A stretch of 64,000 bases of DNA from Mesorhizobium sp. J428. GTDB lineage: Bacteria > Pseudomonadota > Alphaproteobacteria > Rhizobiales > Rhizobiaceae. The translations under genes were made by a program, and so were the position numbers. Positions 39,274-49,247 of the stretch are shown here, piece after piece (within the stretch, counting starts at the first letter, position 1; each line of letters starts with the position of its first letter). The notes below the pieces were generated by a model, which was not told where the DNA came from, searched no databases, and was given only the letters and a program-made list of their open reading frames with translations. Location of the stretch: positions 1,836,001 through 1,900,000 of the forward strand of contig NZ_JAJOMX010000001.1 of NCBI RefSeq assembly GCF_024699925.1, read 5' to 3'.

Positions 39274-40308
39274 ATGGAATATCGTCGTCTCGGCGCATCC
39301 GGACTTAAAGTGCCCGCCCTCTCCTTCGGTGCCGGCACGTTCGGCGGCGCCGGCCCGCTCTTTGGCCACTGGGGCACCAGCGACGCCGCCGAGGCGCGGC
39401 GGCTGGTCGACATCTGCCTCGAGGCCGGCGTCAACCTGTTCGACACGGCCGACGTCTATTCGGCCGGCGCCTCGGAAGAGGTGCTGGGCGCGGCCATCAA
39501 GGGCCGCCGCAACGAGGTGCTGATCTCGACCAAGACGTCGCTGCCGATGGGCGAGGGGCCGAACGACTCCGGCTCGTCTCGCTCCCGCTTGATCAGGGCA
39601 GTGGAGGATGCGCTGCGCCGGCTCGGCACCGACCATATCGACCTGCTGCAGCTGCACGCCTTCGATGCCGGCACGCCGGTCGAGGAAGTGCTGTCGACGC
39701 TGGACACCCTCATGCGCGCCGGCAAGCTGCGCTATGTCGGCGTCTCCAACTTCTCCGGCTGGCAGTTGATGAAGTCGCTCGCCCTCGCCGACCGGCACGG
39801 CTGGCCGCGCTACGTCGCACACCAGGTCTACTATTCGCTGGTCGGGCGCGACTACGAATGGGAGCTGATGCCGCTCGGGCTCGACCAGGGGGTGGGCGCG
39901 CTGGTGTGGAGCCCGCTCGGCTGGGGCCGCCTGACCGGCAAGGTCCGGCGCGGCCAACCGCTGCCCGTAGGAAGCCGGCTGCACGAGACGGCGAGCTTCG
40001 GCCCGCCGGTCGAAGACGAGCACCTCTACCGCGTGGTCGATGCGCTCGACGAGGTCGCCCGGGAGACCGGCAGGACCGTGCCGCAGATCGCCATCAACTG
40101 GCTGCTGCGCCGCCCGACCGTGTCGTCCGTCATCATCGGCGCGCGCAACGAGGAACAGCTGCGCCAAAATCTCGGCGCGGTGGGCTGGTCGCTCGCGCCC
40201 GAGCATGTCGCGAGGCTCGATGCCGCGAGCGAGGTGACCGCGCCCTATCCCTATTTTCCCTACCGGCGGCAGGAGGGCTTCGCCCGGCTCAATCCGCCGG
40301 CGGTGTGA
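39274..40308 (+). CDS. Aldo/keto reductase (second copy)
   Basis: A 344-residue aldo/keto reductase related to, but well diverged from, the one at 33025. It has MEYRRLGASGLKVPALSFGAGTFGG, catalytic D and Y in LFDTADVYSAG, K in STKTSLPMG, H in LLQLHAFD, and the cofactor loop SSVIIGARNEEQLRQNLGA. Start at the ATG after AAGGAATCTG. It lies downstream of the MFS gene and probably shares its transcript. Substrate unknown. Confidence 0.92.
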   Translation: MEYRRLGASGLKVPALSFGAGTFGGAGPLFGHWGTSDAAEARRLVDICLEAGVNLFDTADVYSAGASEEVLGAAIKGRRNEVLISTKTSLPMGEGPNDSGSSRSRLIRAVEDALRRLGTDHIDLLQLHAFDAGTPVEEVLSTLDTLMRAGKLRYVGVSNFSGWQLMKSLALADRHGWPRYVAHQVYYSLVGRDYEWELMPLGLDQGVGALVWSPLGWGRLTGKVRRGQPLPVGSRLHETASFGPPVEDEHLYRVVDALDEVARETGRTVPQIAINWLLRRPTVSSVIIGARNEEQLRQNLGAVGWSLAPEHVARLDAASEVTAPYPYFPYRRQEGFARLNPPAV

Positions 40309-40367
40309 CGGCGACGTCGGCGGACAAGCAGGCGGCCGGTCTTTTGCCGGACCGCCCCGCGCCGGCC

Positions 40368-40640
40368 TCAGTTCAGCAGGATCTCGCCATCGACCATCCG
40401 CCATTCCGACGGTGAGATCAGCTTCTTGTGGGTGTAGCGGATCGAGTGCAGCGGGCCTTCGAGCTTCGCGCGCCAGAAGTCGAGAAAGCTGGTGAGCACC
40501 GGAAACTTCGGCGCCAGATCGTAGTCCTGCCAGAGATAGGTCTGCAGGACGCCCGGGTGGTCGGGCATCCGGTAGAGGATTTCGGCCGTCGTCAGGCCGT
40601 AGCCCCGGAGCATCAGTTCGAGTTCCTTCGTGTCGCGCAT
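40368..40640 (-). CDS. usg: Usg family protein
   Basis: A 90-residue small protein of the Usg family, widespread in rhizobia and first noted near tryptophan genes; molecular role unknown. The core LMLRGYGLTTAEILYRMPDHP and LQTYLWQDYDLAPKFPVL is strongly conserved in relatives as I remember them. It has no signal peptide. It converges with the aldo/keto reductase and is divergent from acs, 310 bp away. Confidence 0.85.
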   Translation of the reverse strand: MRDTKELELMLRGYGLTTAEILYRMPDHPGVLQTYLWQDYDLAPKFPVLTSFLDFWRAKLEGPLHSIRYTHKKLISPSEWRMVDGEILLN

Positions 40641-40706
40641 GCTGGTCCCCGTGTGTTTCTCCTTCCTCCCAACGCAAAACTGTGCGCCCGGATCGTTACC
40701 CGTCTA

Positions 40707-40736
40707 TTGACATTTTCGTGAAGAGAGCAGATTTAG
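40707..40736 (+). promoter_or_regulatory. Possible acs promoter in a 310-bp intergenic region
   Basis: The stretch from usg to acs (40641-40950) has no gene. TTGACA at 40707-40712 is a perfect -35 box; a weak -10 (ATTTAG) follows after 18 bases. It would leave a leader of over 200 bases before acs, long enough for regulation. No other structure was recognised there. Confidence 0.3.
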
Positions 40737-40950
40737 CCAATGAATCCAGTATGTTAGCAGCATGACATATTGAGTGCTGCCAACGCCGGCCGCATCCCGC
40801 GCACCCGCAGTGCGTCAAGCCGCCGCGCGAATCCAAGGTCTAATGTTGCCGCTCCGCCCGAATTGCTAATAATGCGCCCGAATTCGCGGATGCTGAGACC
40901 GCGAAGCCACCGGCGCTCAGCCGGTGCGTGACCAGTCCGGGGAGGAAAGC

Positions 40951-42906
<1,956 letters not shown>

Positions 42907-42933
42907 GTTCGTCTGAGACGTCCCACCCTGCAC

Positions 42934-43047
42934 GCCGTCATCCTCGGGCTTGACCCGAGGATCTGCTGCCCGTCGCGAACACGCGACGACGGTGCCGCCA
43001 GCCGGCCGAGGTTGGTAGATCCTCGGGTCAAGCCCGAGGATGACGGC
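42934..43047. repeat. Perfect 31-bp inverted repeat, TCCTCGGG family
   Basis: Arms at 42934-42964 and 43017-43047 are exact reverse complements (core TCATCCTCGGGCTTGACC), 52 bases apart, just after acs. Same family as the element at yggS and the single arm after sdhB. It may act as a transcript-end structure for acs as well as being a dispersed element. Confidence 0.9.
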
Positions 43048-43110
43048 AGTGTGTCAGGGAAAATCGCCGGATGCTCTCCCACTCTGCGAAAGCCGTCGAC
43101 GCAGCGAATG

Positions 43111-43262
43111 CCCCCTCACCGTCTCGGGCTCCGCCCGATCCACCTCGCCCCCATTTCATGGGGGCGAGGAGTAGTAGCTTAGCCGTAGCGCCCTCGGCGA
43201 TTGGCGTCTCCTCTCCCCCGGGCAGGGGGAGAGGTGCCACGCAAAGCGTGACGGTGAGGGGG
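43111..43262. repeat. Cloverleaf-like nested palindromic element of about 150 bp
   Basis: Terminal arms CCCCCTCACCGT (43111-43122) and ACGGTGAGGGGG (43251-43262) enclose three smaller hairpins: CCTCGCCCCC/GGGGGCGAGG (43143-43169), CCTCTCCCCC/GGGGGAGAGG (about 43210-43234) and CACGC/GCGTG (about 43238-43250). It has no ORF of note and resembles the non-autonomous palindromic repeats spread through rhizobial genomes. Confidence 0.8.
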
Positions 43263-43350
43263 TGATTGCCCTTCGTAGGGTCGGGTCGCTACCGTAAGAC
43301 ACAAGCCGGCAGATATTGAACCATCTCGCGTCCTGGCCCGTTGATCCGTC

Positions 43351-43891
43351 ATGCCCGCCGCTACAAACCCCGCCGCCCAGATCCTCGCCCTGCGCATCCC
43401 CGCAAACGGCGGCACCCCCCAACAACGACCGCCACCCCGCGATCGTTGCCCGCGGCGCGATCCGTCCCTCACCGAATGACCCCGACGGCTCCATCCGCCG
43501 CCTGTTCGAGGCGAACGGCTGGCGCGGCACATGGACCTGGCAGGTCTTCCGCTACCACCACTTCCACCCCGACGCCTTCGAGGTGCTGGGTGTAGCCACC
43601 GGATCGGCGGTGCTGGTCATCGGCGGTGAAGCAGGCCGCCGGCTGGAGGTCGAAGCCGGCGACGTGCTGCTGCTTCCGCCGGGCTGGGGACACTGCATGT
43701 TGTCCTCATCCCCCGACTTCGCCATCTGCGGCGCCTATCCGCCGGGGCAGGAGAACTACACGGTGCGGCGGGCGAGCGAGGGATATGACGAGGGCGTGAT
43801 TGCGGAGATCGCTGCGGTGGAGATTCCAGAGACGGATCCGGTGTTCGGGCCGCGAGGAGAGCTGTTGGGGAAATCGATCCCTGATCCCTAA
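43351..43891 (+). pseudogene. Cupin-domain protein with a 1-base frameshift near its start
   Basis: The conserved cupin part (RYHHFHPDAFEVLGVATGSA, LEVEAGDVLLLPPGWGHCML, GAYPPGQENYT) is open from about 43421. The expected N-terminus, MPAATNPAAQILALRIPANGGTP from ATG 43351, is in another frame. Removing one C from the run of six at 43415-43420 joins them into a protein of about 179 residues with the continuous reading GGTPNNDRHP. The family (YjlB-like cupins) has no proven activity; the His residues suggest a metal site. As the sequence stands, only an upstream ATG at 43316 in the downstream frame gives an ORF, with an unrelated N-terminus. Could be error or real. Confidence 0.75.
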
Positions 43892-43907
43892 AACCTTGAG
43901 GTTTGGA

Positions 43908-44207
43908 TCAGTGTCCCTGCTGTAGGAAATCGATTGCGGAGATGATTTCGTCGCGATGTCCGGACAGGCTGGAGATCGGCTTCTTCAATTGTCGCGCGCT
44001 TACCGCGCTCATCAGCGGTGTCGCCATGAGCATGCGTCGGCCGCCGATTTCAAAGACTGGATACAGCCTCTGCACCGCCGGCGGACTGCCTTTCACGGGC
44101 ATAAGCGGAACGACCAGGCGAGTGTCAAGATAGTCGAACGTATCGTGCTGTATGTCGAGCAGGAGCAGATTGGGCCCATCCCCCTGATAGACGTCAAATC
44201 GCGCCAT
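43908..44207 (-). CDS. ccdB: CcdB family toxin
   Basis: A 99-residue CcdB-type gyrase poison: MARFDVYQGDGPNLLLLDIQHD at the N-terminus, LDTRLVVPLMP, and a C-terminal helix HRDEIISAIDFLQQGH where F-plasmid CcdB has its toxic tail. It would trap DNA gyrase unless bound by CcdA. The start overlaps the ccdA stop by one base (TGATG). It is the last gene of the module and converges with the cupin gene. In F-plasmid CcdB the last three residues are needed for toxicity; here they are QGH, different from the WGI of F. Confidence 0.88.
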   Translation of the reverse strand: MARFDVYQGDGPNLLLLDIQHDTFDYLDTRLVVPLMPVKGSPPAVQRLYPVFEIGGRRMLMATPLMSAVSARQLKKPISSLSGHRDEIISAIDFLQQGH

Positions 44208-44449
44208 CAGAACAACCTGTACTTCTCGAGCGGCAATCCGTTCTCGCGAACCCAGTCATTCCAGCTCTCGAGCGCCTCGCGATTCTCTTCCTTCCAGCGG
44301 CGGTTCTTTTCCGCTCGCACGGCATCGGTGATCGCCTCTTCGGCGATCCGCGAGACATTGAGTTCAAGTTCCTTCGCCTCGGAAATCAGCCGCTGATCCA
44401 GCGACAGGTTCGTCGCCTTGCGCTGCGGCTTAGGTGTTTTCGTCAACAT
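44207..44449 (-). CDS. ccdA: CcdA family antitoxin
   Basis: An 80-residue antitoxin: a basic ribbon-helix-helix N-terminus (PKPQRKATNLSLDQRLISEAKELELNVSRIAEEAI, ends given only) followed by the acidic toxin-binding tail ending GLPLEKYRLF. I chose the ATG at 44449 because GGGAG is six bases before it; an ATG two codons earlier abuts that box. The 9-bp inverted repeat 12 bases upstream is the likely operator. Its paralogue at 44533 is about half identical. Confidence 0.9.
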   Translation of the reverse strand: MLTKTPKPQRKATNLSLDQRLISEAKELELNVSRIAEEAITDAVRAEKNRRWKEENREALESWNDWVRENGLPLEKYRLF

Positions 44450-44460
44450 GTGCATCTCCC

Positions 44461-44481
44461 ATGCGCATAAAGTATGCGCAT
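44461..44481. promoter_or_regulatory. Operator of ccdAB: 9-bp inverted repeat
   Basis: ATGCGCATA and its exact reverse complement TATGCGCAT are separated by AAG, immediately upstream of the ccdA ribosome site. A near-copy stands before the second ccdA gene at 44790. Placement and symmetry fit a ribbon-helix-helix repressor site. Confidence 0.65.
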
Positions 44482-44532
44482 CAATCCTGATTTACAAGCA
44501 CGGTGGTGCTGATTCCGTCGAGTGGTAGCGTG

Positions 44533-44778
44533 TTACTCGAAGCCCCTAAACTCGGAAAACGGCAATCCGTGTTCCGCGAAGTATCGATTGTTCTCCTCGA
44601 TCGCCTCGCGGTTTTCTTCCAGCCAAAGCTCCGACTTTCTGGCTGCGACTGCTTTCGCGAGCCCCTCCTCGACAATCCGCGAAACGTCGAGCTCAAGTTC
44701 CCTCGCCTCGGCGACGACCCAGTCATCCAGCAACAGCTTCGTCGCCTTGCGCCTCGGCTCTGACATCTTCGTCGACAT
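44533..44778 (-). CDS. Orphan CcdA-like antitoxin paralogue
   Basis: An 81-residue paralogue of the CcdA just downstream: PRRKATKLLLDDWVVAEAREL aligns with its N-terminal DNA-binding part and NREAIEENNRYFAEHGLPFSEF with its tail. No ccdB follows it; 83 bp later comes the complete ccdAB pair on the same strand. The start has GGAGG five bases upstream; the frame is open further upstream without similarity. It may act as a second antidote, a competitor for the shared operator, or a leftover of a duplicated module that lost its toxin. Confidence 0.82.
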   Translation of the reverse strand: MSTKMSEPRRKATKLLLDDWVVAEARELELDVSRIVEEGLAKAVAARKSELWLEENREAIEENNRYFAEHGLPFSEFRGFE

Positions 44779-44789
44779 GCATGCCTCCA

Positions 44790-44810
44790 ATGCGCACATG
44801 GTATGCGCAC
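44790..44810. promoter_or_regulatory. Second operator-like site before the orphan ccdA
   Basis: ATGCGCACATGGTATGCGCA (44790-44809) matches the ccdAB operator at 16 of 20 positions and keeps both TGCGCA half-sites and spacing. It lies just upstream of the ribosome site of the orphan ccdA, the same relative place as the first operator. Confidence 0.6.
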
Positions 44811-44998
44811 GCTCCCTGCTCCGCAATCGACCGCGCGACGCACACAAACCCCACCCGGTGGATCGATTTCCATCGATCTCCGCGTCCTCGCCTGACAAGC
44901 CATTGTTTCCGTTCGCTATTCTCCCTTTCCGATTCATTCTTTATCCCCGTTGTCCAGGGCCGGCTTAGAATCGCCTCCGCTGGTCGAAAGGGCGCGGA

Positions 44999-45721
44999 AT
45001 GGACTGGGACGAAATCATCGACGGACAGCTTTCCGGCCTGAAGCGGATCCTCGCCATGCTCGTCGCGATGGCCGCCATAGGCGCGGGCGGCACAACGCTC
45101 AGGCGTCGGGCCTATTACGGCGTGCTCCGGCTGCTGCGGCCCGCCGAATCCGCTGCCCGTAGGCTGGTCATCATCGCCGCGCGCGGCCTCGTCGTCGCAC
45201 TCCCGCCGCGCCGGCCGGCGCGGCCGCGGCCGAAGCGCAGGTCGATCTATGTCCGCCCCGGCGGTACCGGCATCGTCGTTCCCTACGGCACCGCCATGCC
45301 GGATGCCCGCCCGCCGAGCCGCACCCTCGGCTTTCGCCTCTTCGACCCGCCATACCGGATCGTCCTGCGCCGCTCGCCGCCGAGAACCTCCGTGCCGCGC
45401 ATTGCGTCCTTCGGCTGGGACGGGCCGAGCCGGTCGCCCGGGCCTACCCCGCGTTCGGACACGGTCGATACGACCCGGCTCAACCTCCGCATCGCCGCGC
45501 TCGCTCGTGCCCTGGAGGATCTGCCGAAACAGGCGCTCCGCTTCGCGCGCTGGAAGGCCCGCCGGGCCGCGGGGCTGATCCCCTGGCGCTGGCCGCTCCG
45601 GCGCGGCTCCATCCCCGGGATGCCCCGCGCGCAGGTCATGCGGCGGAACGGCGAAATGGCCGAGATCCTCGACGACACGGATTACTTCGCGAAGATGGTG
45701 CTGAGCGCCGACACGTCCTGA
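44999..45721 (+). CDS. Conserved hypothetical protein, basic, with N-terminal membrane segment
   Basis: A 240-residue protein: a short N-terminal cytosolic stretch, one hydrophobic segment (about residues 14-30, LAMLVAMAAIGAGG), then a long Arg/Pro-rich region (about 34-170) with no clear fold, and an acidic end ILDDTDYFAKMVLSADTS. I do not recognise a family. There is an acceptable ribosome site (AAAGGGCGCGGA). It is divergent from the orphan ccdA and converges with the ABC-F gene. The very basic middle suggests contact with nucleic acid or lipid head groups, which is only a guess. Confidence 0.6.
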   Translation: MDWDEIIDGQLSGLKRILAMLVAMAAIGAGGTTLRRRAYYGVLRLLRPAESAARRLVIIAARGLVVALPPRRPARPRPKRRSIYVRPGGTGIVVPYGTAMPDARPPSRTLGFRLFDPPYRIVLRRSPPRTSVPRIASFGWDGPSRSPGPTPRSDTVDTTRLNLRIAALARALEDLPKQALRFARWKARRAAGLIPWRWPLRRGSIPGMPRAQVMRRNGEMAEILDDTDYFAKMVLSADTS

Positions 45722-45794
45722 ACGCACCCGCCGGCCGAACATCGCAAACCCGTTGACCGGCCGCGGCCGAACGCGTCCGCGCGCCTCCACGTGT

Positions 45795-45862
45795 GGGCGG
45801 GTCCCGTTGCTTCGCAACTCCCGCCCGTTCGACGCCTATGAAAGGTCCACCGGACCTTTCAT
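45795..45862. repeat. Two strong hairpins between convergent genes
   Basis: First, GGGCGGG (45795-45801) pairs with CCCGCCC (45820-45826) around an inner GTTGC/GCAAC stem. Second, ATGAAAGGTCC (45838-45848) pairs perfectly with GGACCTTTCAT (45852-45862) across three bases. They lie between the ends of the hypothetical gene and the ABC-F gene and may end both transcripts. Confidence 0.65.
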
Positions 45863-45885
45863 TCTGCCTGCGGCAGACCGGCGTC

Positions 45886-47704
45886 TCACCCCTCGATCTC
45901 CTCGCGCAGCATCTCCAGCTCCAGCCATTCCTCCTCCATGGCGTGGAGCGCGGCGCGCTCGGCATCGAGGCTGGCGGCGATCTTCTGAAAGCCGGCCGGA
46001 TCTTTCGAAAACAGCGCCGGATCGGCCAGCCTCGCTTCCAGCGCCGCGATCTTCGCGCCCGCCTCCTCCATCTTCTTCGGCAGGTTTTCGAGCGCGAACT
46101 TCTGCTTGTAGGACAGCTTCTTCGACGACGGCTTGGCTGCCTGCGAGATGGAGGCCGGCGAAGCACCTTCGTCCTTGGCCGCCTTCTCCCTGCCGCCGCG
46201 TCGTTCAAACGTCTTCGACCCGCGCTGCGCCAGCATGTCTGCATAGCCGCCGGCATATTCGACCCAGCGCCCGTCGCCCTCCGGTGCGATGGTCGAGGTC
46301 ACGGTGCGGTCGAGGAAGTCGCGGTCGTGGCTGACGAGGATCACCGTGCCGGCAAAGCCCGCCACCAGCTCCTGCAGCAGGTCCAGCGTCTCCATGTCGA
46401 GGTCGTTGGTCGGCTCGTCCAGCACCAGAAGGTTCGCCGGCTGCGCCAGGATGCGCGCCAGCATCAGCCGCGCCCGCTCGCCCCCCCGACAGTTCCCTGA
46501 CCGGCGTCCGCATCTGCTCCGGCTTGAACAAAAAGTCCTTCATGTAGGAGGCGACGTGCTTGTCCTGTCCGTTCACCGTCAGGCTCTCGCCGCGCCCGCG
46601 CGTCAGGTAATGCGCCAGCGTCTCGTCCGGATCGAGCGACTCCCGCTTCTGGTCCAGCGTCGCGATCTCCAGGTTCACGCCCAGCCGAACCGTGCCCGCA
46701 TCCGGGGCCAGGTCGCCGATCAGCATCCGGAGCAGCGTCGTCTTGCCCGCGCCATTGGGCCCGACGAGGCCGATCCGGTCGCCGCGATTGATGCGGATGG
46801 AGAAATCCCGCACCACGTCGACACCGTCATAGGCCTTGGCGATCCCCTTCGCCTCGATCACCAGCTTGCCGCTTTCGGCGGCGTCGCTGGCCGCCATCTT
46901 CGCCACGCCCTCCGCGCCGCGATGGGTGCGGTGCTTCTGCCGCATCGACTGCAGCTCGCCCAGCCGTCGCATGTTGCGCTTGCGCCGCGCCGTCACGCCA
47001 TAGCGCAGCCAGTGCTCCTCGCGCACGATCTGCCGGCCGAGCTTGTGCTGGTCGCGTTCCTCTTCCTCCAGCACCTGGTCGCGCCATTCCTCGAAATGCG
47101 CGAAGCCGCGGTCCAGCCGCTTCGTCTGCCCCCGGTCCAGCCAGATCGTCGCGCGCGACACCCGTTCGAGAAAGCGCCGGTCGTGCGAGATCAGCACGAT
47201 CGCCGATTTCGACCGCTGCAGTTCCTCCTCCAGCCACTCGATCGTGGCGAGGTCGAGATGGTTGGTCGGCTCGTCCAGCAAAAGGATATCCGGCTCCGGC
47301 GCCAGCACCCGGGCAAGTGCGGCCCGCCGTGCCTCGCCGCCCGACAGCGTCTTAGGGTCTTCCTCGCCGGTCAGCCCGAGATGTTCCAGCAGATAGGTCA
47401 CGCGGTGCGGATCGTCCGCCGGCCCCCTCCCCGCCTCGGCATACGCCCGGACAGTGTCGAACCCGTCGAAGTCCGGCGCCTGCGGCAGGTAGCGTATGGT
47501 GGCCGAGGGATGCCGGAACACCTCCCCGTCCTGCGCCTCGACCAGCCCCGCCGCCACCTTCAGCAGCGTCGACTTACCCGACCCGTTGCGTCCGACCAGC
47601 GCGATGCGGTCCCCCGCCGTGACCGACAGGTCCGCCCCGTCGAGCAGCGGCGTGCCGCCGAAGGTCAGCCGGATGGCGTCGAGCTTGAGAAGGGGAGGTG
47701 CCAT
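45886..47704 (-). pseudogene. ABC-F ATPase (Uup-like) with a 1-base frameshift
   Basis: Twin-ATPase ABC-F protein without membrane domain, expected to act on ribosomes or DNA (Uup type, from its C-terminal coiled coil). From ATG 47704 it reads domain 1 (GRNGSGKST, LSGGEARRAALARVLA, LLLDEPTNHLD, ISHDRRF), linker, and domain 2 (GPNGAGKTT) as far as RELSGG, then breaks. The rest (MLARILAQPANLLVLDEPTNDLD, VSHDRDF, coiled coil to EIEG) is in another frame. Removing one base from the run seen as seven C at 46481-46487 restores LSGGERARLMLAR and a protein of about 605 residues. The break falls within the ATPase signature of domain 2, so as read the protein would be inactive. The stop of the thiamine gene overlaps its start. 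Confidence 0.85.
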
Positions 47705-48345
47705 CAGGAAACAGGATCCAGAGGTTGTGCGACGAGCAGCGCCCGGCCCTTGCCGAGGACCACGATGAGCCCGCCGGTCACCCGGTTGGAGATGGTGAGC
47801 GAGGAGCCGAATTCCATGTGGATCCGGTCGAGCGGCCACTCCGCTCCCTCGATGCTCAGCCCCTCTAGATCGGTGAAGCCGAGGATCGAGAACAGCGTGC
47901 CATAGCCATAGTCATAGGAGTTGGCGCCCGGCAGCACCGGCCGCCCTTCCTGCGCGCCGCTGGAGAGCGTCACATCGAGGCCGCGCTCGGCCAGCCGCAC
48001 GGCGAGCGCCAGGTGCAGGAACTCATGGTCGGTTCGGTTTCCCCCGAACGCGCCGAGGATGACGAGCGACGTCGCACCCCTTGCGATGGCGATGTCGATC
48101 GCCAGCTCGCCGTCCGTCTTGTCCTTTGCCGCCGGAAAGGTCTCGCGCGGCACGTCGCGATGCGCCTCGAAGTCGTCGGCGGATGCGGAATCGAAGTCGC
48201 CGACCCACAGCTCCGGCACGATGCCGAGCGCTGACGCATGGCGTATGCCGGAATCCGCCGCGATCACGCGCGCCCCCGCCGCAAGCCGCGCGACGCGCGG
48301 CGTCACGGTCAGCTCGCCGCCGAGAAGGATCGAGAAGAGGCTCAT
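47704..48345 (-). CDS. Thiamine diphosphokinase
   Basis: Transfers pyrophosphate from ATP to thiamine to form TPP. The 213-residue protein shows the family points AADSGIRHA (ATP/thiamine site), WVGDFDSAS, FPAAKDKTDGELAI, and GAFGGNRTDHEFLHL, with a C-terminal thiamine-binding domain (FSILGFTDLEGLSIEGAEWPL, SNRV). It overlaps the ABC-F start by one base and is divergent from the MgtC-like gene. The usual partners (thiBPQ) are not adjacent. Confidence 0.9.
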   Translation of the reverse strand: MSLFSILLGGELTVTPRVARLAAGARVIAADSGIRHASALGIVPELWVGDFDSASADDFEAHRDVPRETFPAAKDKTDGELAIDIAIARGATSLVILGAFGGNRTDHEFLHLALAVRLAERGLDVTLSSGAQEGRPVLPGANSYDYGYGTLFSILGFTDLEGLSIEGAEWPLDRIHMEFGSSLTISNRVTGGLIVVLGKGRALLVAQPLDPVS

Positions 48346-48461
48346 CGCGGCGCGTCTAACAGACCTTGGCGGGCGGCGAAAGCGTTCGGGACCGGATGCG
48401 CCGTGGAACGTTCGCCGGCTTGTCAGCGTTGTGGCGGACCTCCACGCTGAGGGGCGTCCCG

Positions 48462-49022
48462 ATGGAATCGCTTGCGGCCGAGTTCGGCCACCCCACCTAC
48501 ACGCCGTTTCCGGTCATCGTCGCCCGGCTGCTGCTGGCAGCCGTGTTCGGCGCGGCCATCGGCTTTGAACGCGAATGGCGAAACCGGCCCGCCGGTCTGC
48601 GCACGCACATCCTCGTCTGCGTTGCCGCCGCTGCCTTCGCCATCCTGACGACCGAGATCGTACACGCGCCGATGTTCCGGATGGAGAATGCGCGCTTCGA
48701 CCCGATCCGCGTCGTCGAGGCCGTCACCGCCGGCGTCGCCTTCCTCGCAGCCGGCGTGGTCATCTTCACGAAGGGCGAGGTCCACGGCCTCACCACGGGC
48801 GCCGGAATGTGGCTCGCCGGTGCCATCGGCGTCGCCGGCGGCCTCGGCTTCTGGCAGATCGCCCTTCTGGCGACGATCATTGCCCTGGTCGTGCTGGGCC
48901 TGCTCCACGCGCTGGAGGCGAGGCTGGACCTCGACGGGGAAGTCGCTTCGACCCGAAAGTCCGCGGAGCGGAAGACCGGGCCAAAGAGCGACGATCCGAC
49001 CCATGACGAACCGGCCCGCTGA
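48462..49022 (+). CDS. MgtC/SapB family membrane protein
   Basis: A 186-residue inner-membrane protein with the MgtC N-terminal domain: RLLLAAVFGAAIGFEREWRNRPAGLRTHILVC is the first helix and conserved loop (ends given), then helices near 65-80, 90-110 and 118-155, including GVAFLAAGVVIFTKGEVHGLTTGAGMWLAGAIG. MgtC proteins modulate the F-type ATP synthase, magnesium or phosphate uptake in pathogens; the role in environmental relatives is not settled. The start is the ATG after GAGGGG; upstream ATGs lack this. The tail of 30 residues is charged. Confidence 0.87.
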   Translation: MESLAAEFGHPTYTPFPVIVARLLLAAVFGAAIGFEREWRNRPAGLRTHILVCVAAAAFAILTTEIVHAPMFRMENARFDPIRVVEAVTAGVAFLAAGVVIFTKGEVHGLTTGAGMWLAGAIGVAGGLGFWQIALLATIIALVVLGLLHALEARLDLDGEVASTRKSAERKTGPKSDDPTHDEPAR

Positions 49023-49061
49023 CGCGAAGCTGTGAATTGCCCAATTCCCCGCGCGGTGGTA

Positions 49062-49190
49062 TGAGCCGGCGCATGGAATGCCTGTTCGGAAATCCGAGCT
49101 ACAGACAGTTCACGCTGCAGGACCGCAAGCGCCTGCCGGCGCGCTTCTATGCGGCGATTTCCGGCGCGATGACCTGCCGACTTCGGTGAC
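49062..49190 (+). other. Tiny open frame of 42 codons before leuC, uncertain
   Basis: An ATG at 49062 (or 49074) opens 42 (38) codons reading LFGNPSYRQFTLQDRKRLPA and ending at a TGA at 49188-49190. It fills most of the 225 bp between the MgtC-like gene and leuC. It could be a leader peptide, a fragment of a lost gene, or chance; there are no clustered leucine codons of the attenuator kind (two leucines near codon 6 and 16 plus one later). Confidence 0.25.
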
Positions 49191-49247
49191 CGGCCGCGGC
49201 ACAGCCGCCCTGCACCGCATTCCAAGCTCCAGCCACGGATAAAAGCC

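Noticed and set aside
43111..43262. Possible CRISPR array or tRNA from the nested hairpins
   Set aside because: No direct repeats with spacers, and no tRNA-like T-loop or anticodon arrangement; it fits a palindromic element.
49022..49247. Leucine attenuator upstream of leuC
   Set aside because: The short frame lacks clustered leucine codons and no terminator/antiterminator pair was seen.
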